Shown piece by piece: positions 15,491-16,515 of a DNA stretch of 16,515 nucleotides. This DNA comes from Acidobacteriota bacterium. Lineage in GTDB: Bacteria; Actinomycetota; Acidimicrobiia; Acidimicrobiales; SHLQ01. The stretch's first letter is position 1; each line of letters starts with the position of its first letter. A program made the position numbers and the translations under genes. Under the pieces are notes generated by a model. It ran no database searches. It was given only the letters and a program-made list of their open reading frames with translations, and was not told the origin of the DNA. The stretch spans positions 1-16,515 of the forward strand of contig JADFOM010000021.1 in the NCBI GenBank assembly GCA_022562835.1, written 5' to 3'.

Positions 15491-15520
15491 GCGTCGCCGA
15501 TCAACTAGTCGCGTCGCCGA
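15491..15520. repeat. Direct repeat between the Cys-rich and queG-like genes
   Basis: GCGTCGCCGA occurs at 15491-15500 and again at 15511-15520, a 20-base period or about two helical turns. The second copy overlaps the end of the Cys-rich gene. It could be tandem regulator sites upstream of the queG-like gene or a chance duplication in high-GC sequence. Confidence 0.35.
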
Positions 15521-15707
15521 CCGCCTTGTGGCGTAGCTCGGGAACCAACCCAGAGATCTGGAGCATCTTGACAGTGCGCATCTCGTCAAGGTTCAACACG
15601 ACGGCATCGTCTTCGTCTCGGCCGCAGATGAAGGTAACGACGCAGTCATCGCAGCAGGTCGTGTGTTGTTGCGAGCAGTCGTCGCAGTCGATCCTGAAGC
15701 CGTTCAT
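15501..15707 (-). CDS. Small Cys-rich (probably metal-binding) protein
   Basis: The 68-residue protein begins MNGFRIDCDDC and carries Cys8, Cys11, Cys18, Cys19, Cys22 and Cys28 plus His15, in a CxxC-x6-CCxxC layout followed by VVTFICG. This is a likely zinc- or iron-binding knuckle in the first 30 residues. The rest (AVVLNLDEMRTVKMLQISGLVPELRH) looks like a short helical tail. I recall similar small actinobacterial hypothetical proteins but no function. An in-frame TTG at 15740 would add 11 residues; I prefer the ATG at 15707 because the Cys pattern follows directly and a -10-like TATGGT sits exactly where a leaderless transcript would begin at this A. It is the first gene of the minus-strand block, 32 bases before queG. 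Confidence 0.72.
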   Translation of the reverse strand: MNGFRIDCDDCSQQHTTCCDDCVVTFICGRDEDDAVVLNLDEMRTVKMLQISGLVPELRHKAVGDATS

Positions 15708-15713
15708 GTCACG

Positions 15714-15740
15714 ACCATACGCGCGGGGTGTGACAGCCAA
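15714..15740 (-). promoter_or_regulatory. Candidate leaderless promoter of the Cys-rich gene
   Basis: On the minus strand TATGGT (15719-15714, fits TAnnnT) ends 6 bases before the ATG, putting the predicted transcript start on the A of ATG. TTGGCT (15740-15735) is a possible -35, though the spacing of 15 is short. No Shine-Dalgarno is present, as expected for a leaderless message. Confidence 0.4.
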
Positions 15741-15779
15741 CTGCTAGTTGAGCGCGAGCTGTGGGTCTCATTCCTGAGT

Positions 15780-16151
15780 TCATTCGAGTCGGGGTGGCTG
15801 TGGGGGCGGGATTTCGTTTTGGGTCGCTGGTCGGGTGATCCAGGTGGTGTCGGGGCCGCGGGTGAGGGTTTGGTGGTGATCATGGAGTTGGTGATGGCAT
15901 GGTCTGCAGAGGAGGGCAAGGTTGTCGATGTTGGTGGGGCCCCGGTTGGGTGCGTTGTAGGGGATGAGGTGGTGTGCTTCGCAGCGCCGGTGGTCGGTGC
16001 CGCAGAGCACACATCCAGTGTCTCGAGCTGTGAGGGCGAGGAGTTGGGCTGGCGTGGCGGTGCGGACGGTCTGGCCGAGCCAGAGCGGTTGTGCGTTGAC
16101 ATCGAACACCGCACCGACGAGTTCGGCGTTGCACCAGTGTTGTTCGAGTAC
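15780..16151 (-). pseudogene. HNH endonuclease (DUF222/13E12-type), 5' truncated
   Basis: Only the C-terminal about 124 codons are convincing: VLEQHWCNAELVGAVFDVNAQPLWLG, then TVRTATPAQLLALTARDTGCVLCG, RRCEAHHLIPY, and the HNH/zinc part NIDNLALLCRPCHHQLHDHH. The paired CxxC motifs and the EAHH...N...H residues of the nuclease site are intact. Full-length members are several times longer, with an N-terminal DUF222 region. The frame stays open to 16457, but beyond about 16151 the residues no longer look like this family and the opposite strand encodes a different protein. The gene is therefore cut at the junction. Such genes occur in many copies in actinobacterial genomes and behave like dispersed repeats. 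Confidence 0.7.
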
Positions 16152-16152
16152 C
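16127..16152. other. Junction between two truncated genes
   Basis: To the left the minus strand encodes the HNH protein (VLEQHWCN spans this stretch). To the right the plus strand encodes a HupE/UreJ-type protein (LFEYPIEND begins at 16140). Both lose their 5' parts here, within about 12 shared bases. This marks a recombination breakpoint or an assembly join. Confidence 0.6.
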
Positions 16153-16515
16153 CGATCGAGAACGACGCGGCGCGCTTTTCCATCGATCCGAAGCTCGCCA
16201 GGCTCGGCATCCGCACCACCACCGTCGTGCGCTTTGCCGCACCGGACAAGCCGGAGCGGGTCTACCAGTTCAGCGGTGACCCCGGACTCGTGAACCTCGA
16301 TCCGAGCTTTTTCCAGGCGGTCTATCGTTTCGTCGAGCTCGGTTTCTTCCACATCCTCGACGGCCTCGACCACCTGCTCTTCTTGCTCTGCCTGGTGGTC
16401 CCGATCCGCAATTTCCGCAAGCTCGTGCCGATCGTCACGTCGTTTACCGTGGCGCACTCGATCACGCTGTTTGCCTCGGCGTTCGCTCTAGCGCCGAGCT
16501 CGCTGTGGTTTCCGC
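16140..16515 (+). CDS. HupE/UreJ_2-type membrane protein, internal fragment
   Basis: From 16140 the plus-strand frame reads LFEYPIENDAARFSIDPKLARLG, then FSGDPGLVNLDPSFFQAV, and then the transmembrane signature FVELGFFHILDGLDHLLFLLCLV, PIRNFRKLVPIVTSFTVAHSITL and APSSLWFP. It continues past the window end. The His/Asp residues in FHILDGLDHLLF and the AHS in FTVAHSIT are the conserved metal-transport-like positions of the HupE/UreJ family (putative nickel or metal permease/accessory proteins). Members normally have about 100-150 more residues before LFEYP, including a signal peptide, so the 5' part is missing. In-frame GTG at 16137 could start a shortened product, but there is no ribosome site. 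The frame is also open to the left, only as a shadow of the HNH gene. Confidence 0.7.
   Translation, partial: MFEYPIENDAARFSIDPKLARLGIRTTTVVRFAAPDKPERVYQFSGDPGLVNLDPSFFQAVYRFVELGFFHILDGLDHLLFLLCLVVPIRNFRKLVPIVTSFTVAHSITLFASAFALAPSSLWFP

Noticed and set aside
16152..16457. Extension of the HNH minus-strand frame to an ATG at 16457
   Set aside because: The residues there (MRHGKRRDDRHELAEIADRDHQ...) do not look like DUF222, are Asp/Glu/Arg-rich as expected of an antisense shadow, and the plus strand carries a clear HupE/UreJ pattern.

Overview
The window looks like chromosomal DNA of a high-GC actinobacterium, plausibly an Acidimicrobiia/Ilumatobacter-type lineage. This is an inference from strong G/C-ending codon use, several GTG starts, an MtrA/MtrB-like two-component system followed by an LpqB-like lipoprotein, a PimB'-like mannosyltransferase, an F420-type luciferase-like oxidoreductase and a 13E12/DUF222-style HNH gene. 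No tRNA, rRNA, CRISPR array, phage or insertion sequence was recognised. Almost all of the window is coding and no gene-free stretch exceeds about 150 bases.

Left part (1-4038, + strand): the end of a small membrane protein, an inositol-monophosphatase-family enzyme, then a tight three-gene unit of OmpR-type response regulator, sensor kinase and GerMN-type lipoprotein (2-base gap, then a TGATG stop/start overlap). This reproduces the actinobacterial mtrA-mtrB-lpqB order, but the lipoprotein is less than half the usual LpqB length.

Central metabolism (4080-6734): 6-phosphofructokinase (-) and glycerol kinase (+) are divergent around a 144-base region with a 16-bp palindrome and a plausible pfkA promoter.

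Long minus-strand block (15740 down to 6765), in transcription order: a small Cys-rich protein with a possible leaderless start, a QueG-like reductase, a PimB'-like glycosyltransferase, a four-helix membrane protein, an SRPBCC protein, a 648-residue coiled-coil protein of unknown function, an F420-type LLM oxidoreductase, a ROK sugar kinase and an AlaC-like aminotransferase. Two stop/start overlaps (GT/membrane protein and LLM/ROK) indicate translational coupling. The GT / membrane protein / SRPBCC order resembles, from memory, Mycobacterium tuberculosis Rv2188c-Rv2186c-Rv2185c, and a ROK glucokinase nearby recalls the Streptomyces glkA neighbourhood. The ROK kinase has lost all three cysteines of the family's zinc motif.

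Right edge (15780-16515): the C-terminal part of an HNH endonuclease gene (-) abuts, at about 16140-16151, the middle of a HupE/UreJ_2-type membrane protein gene (+) that runs off the window. Both genes lose their 5' ends at the same point. This is either a real rearrangement or a chimeric assembly join at a repeated HNH gene. No clear new defence or mobile system was found; the least explained items are the coiled-coil protein, the Cys-less ROK kinase, the structured leader before the LLM gene and the right-edge junction.
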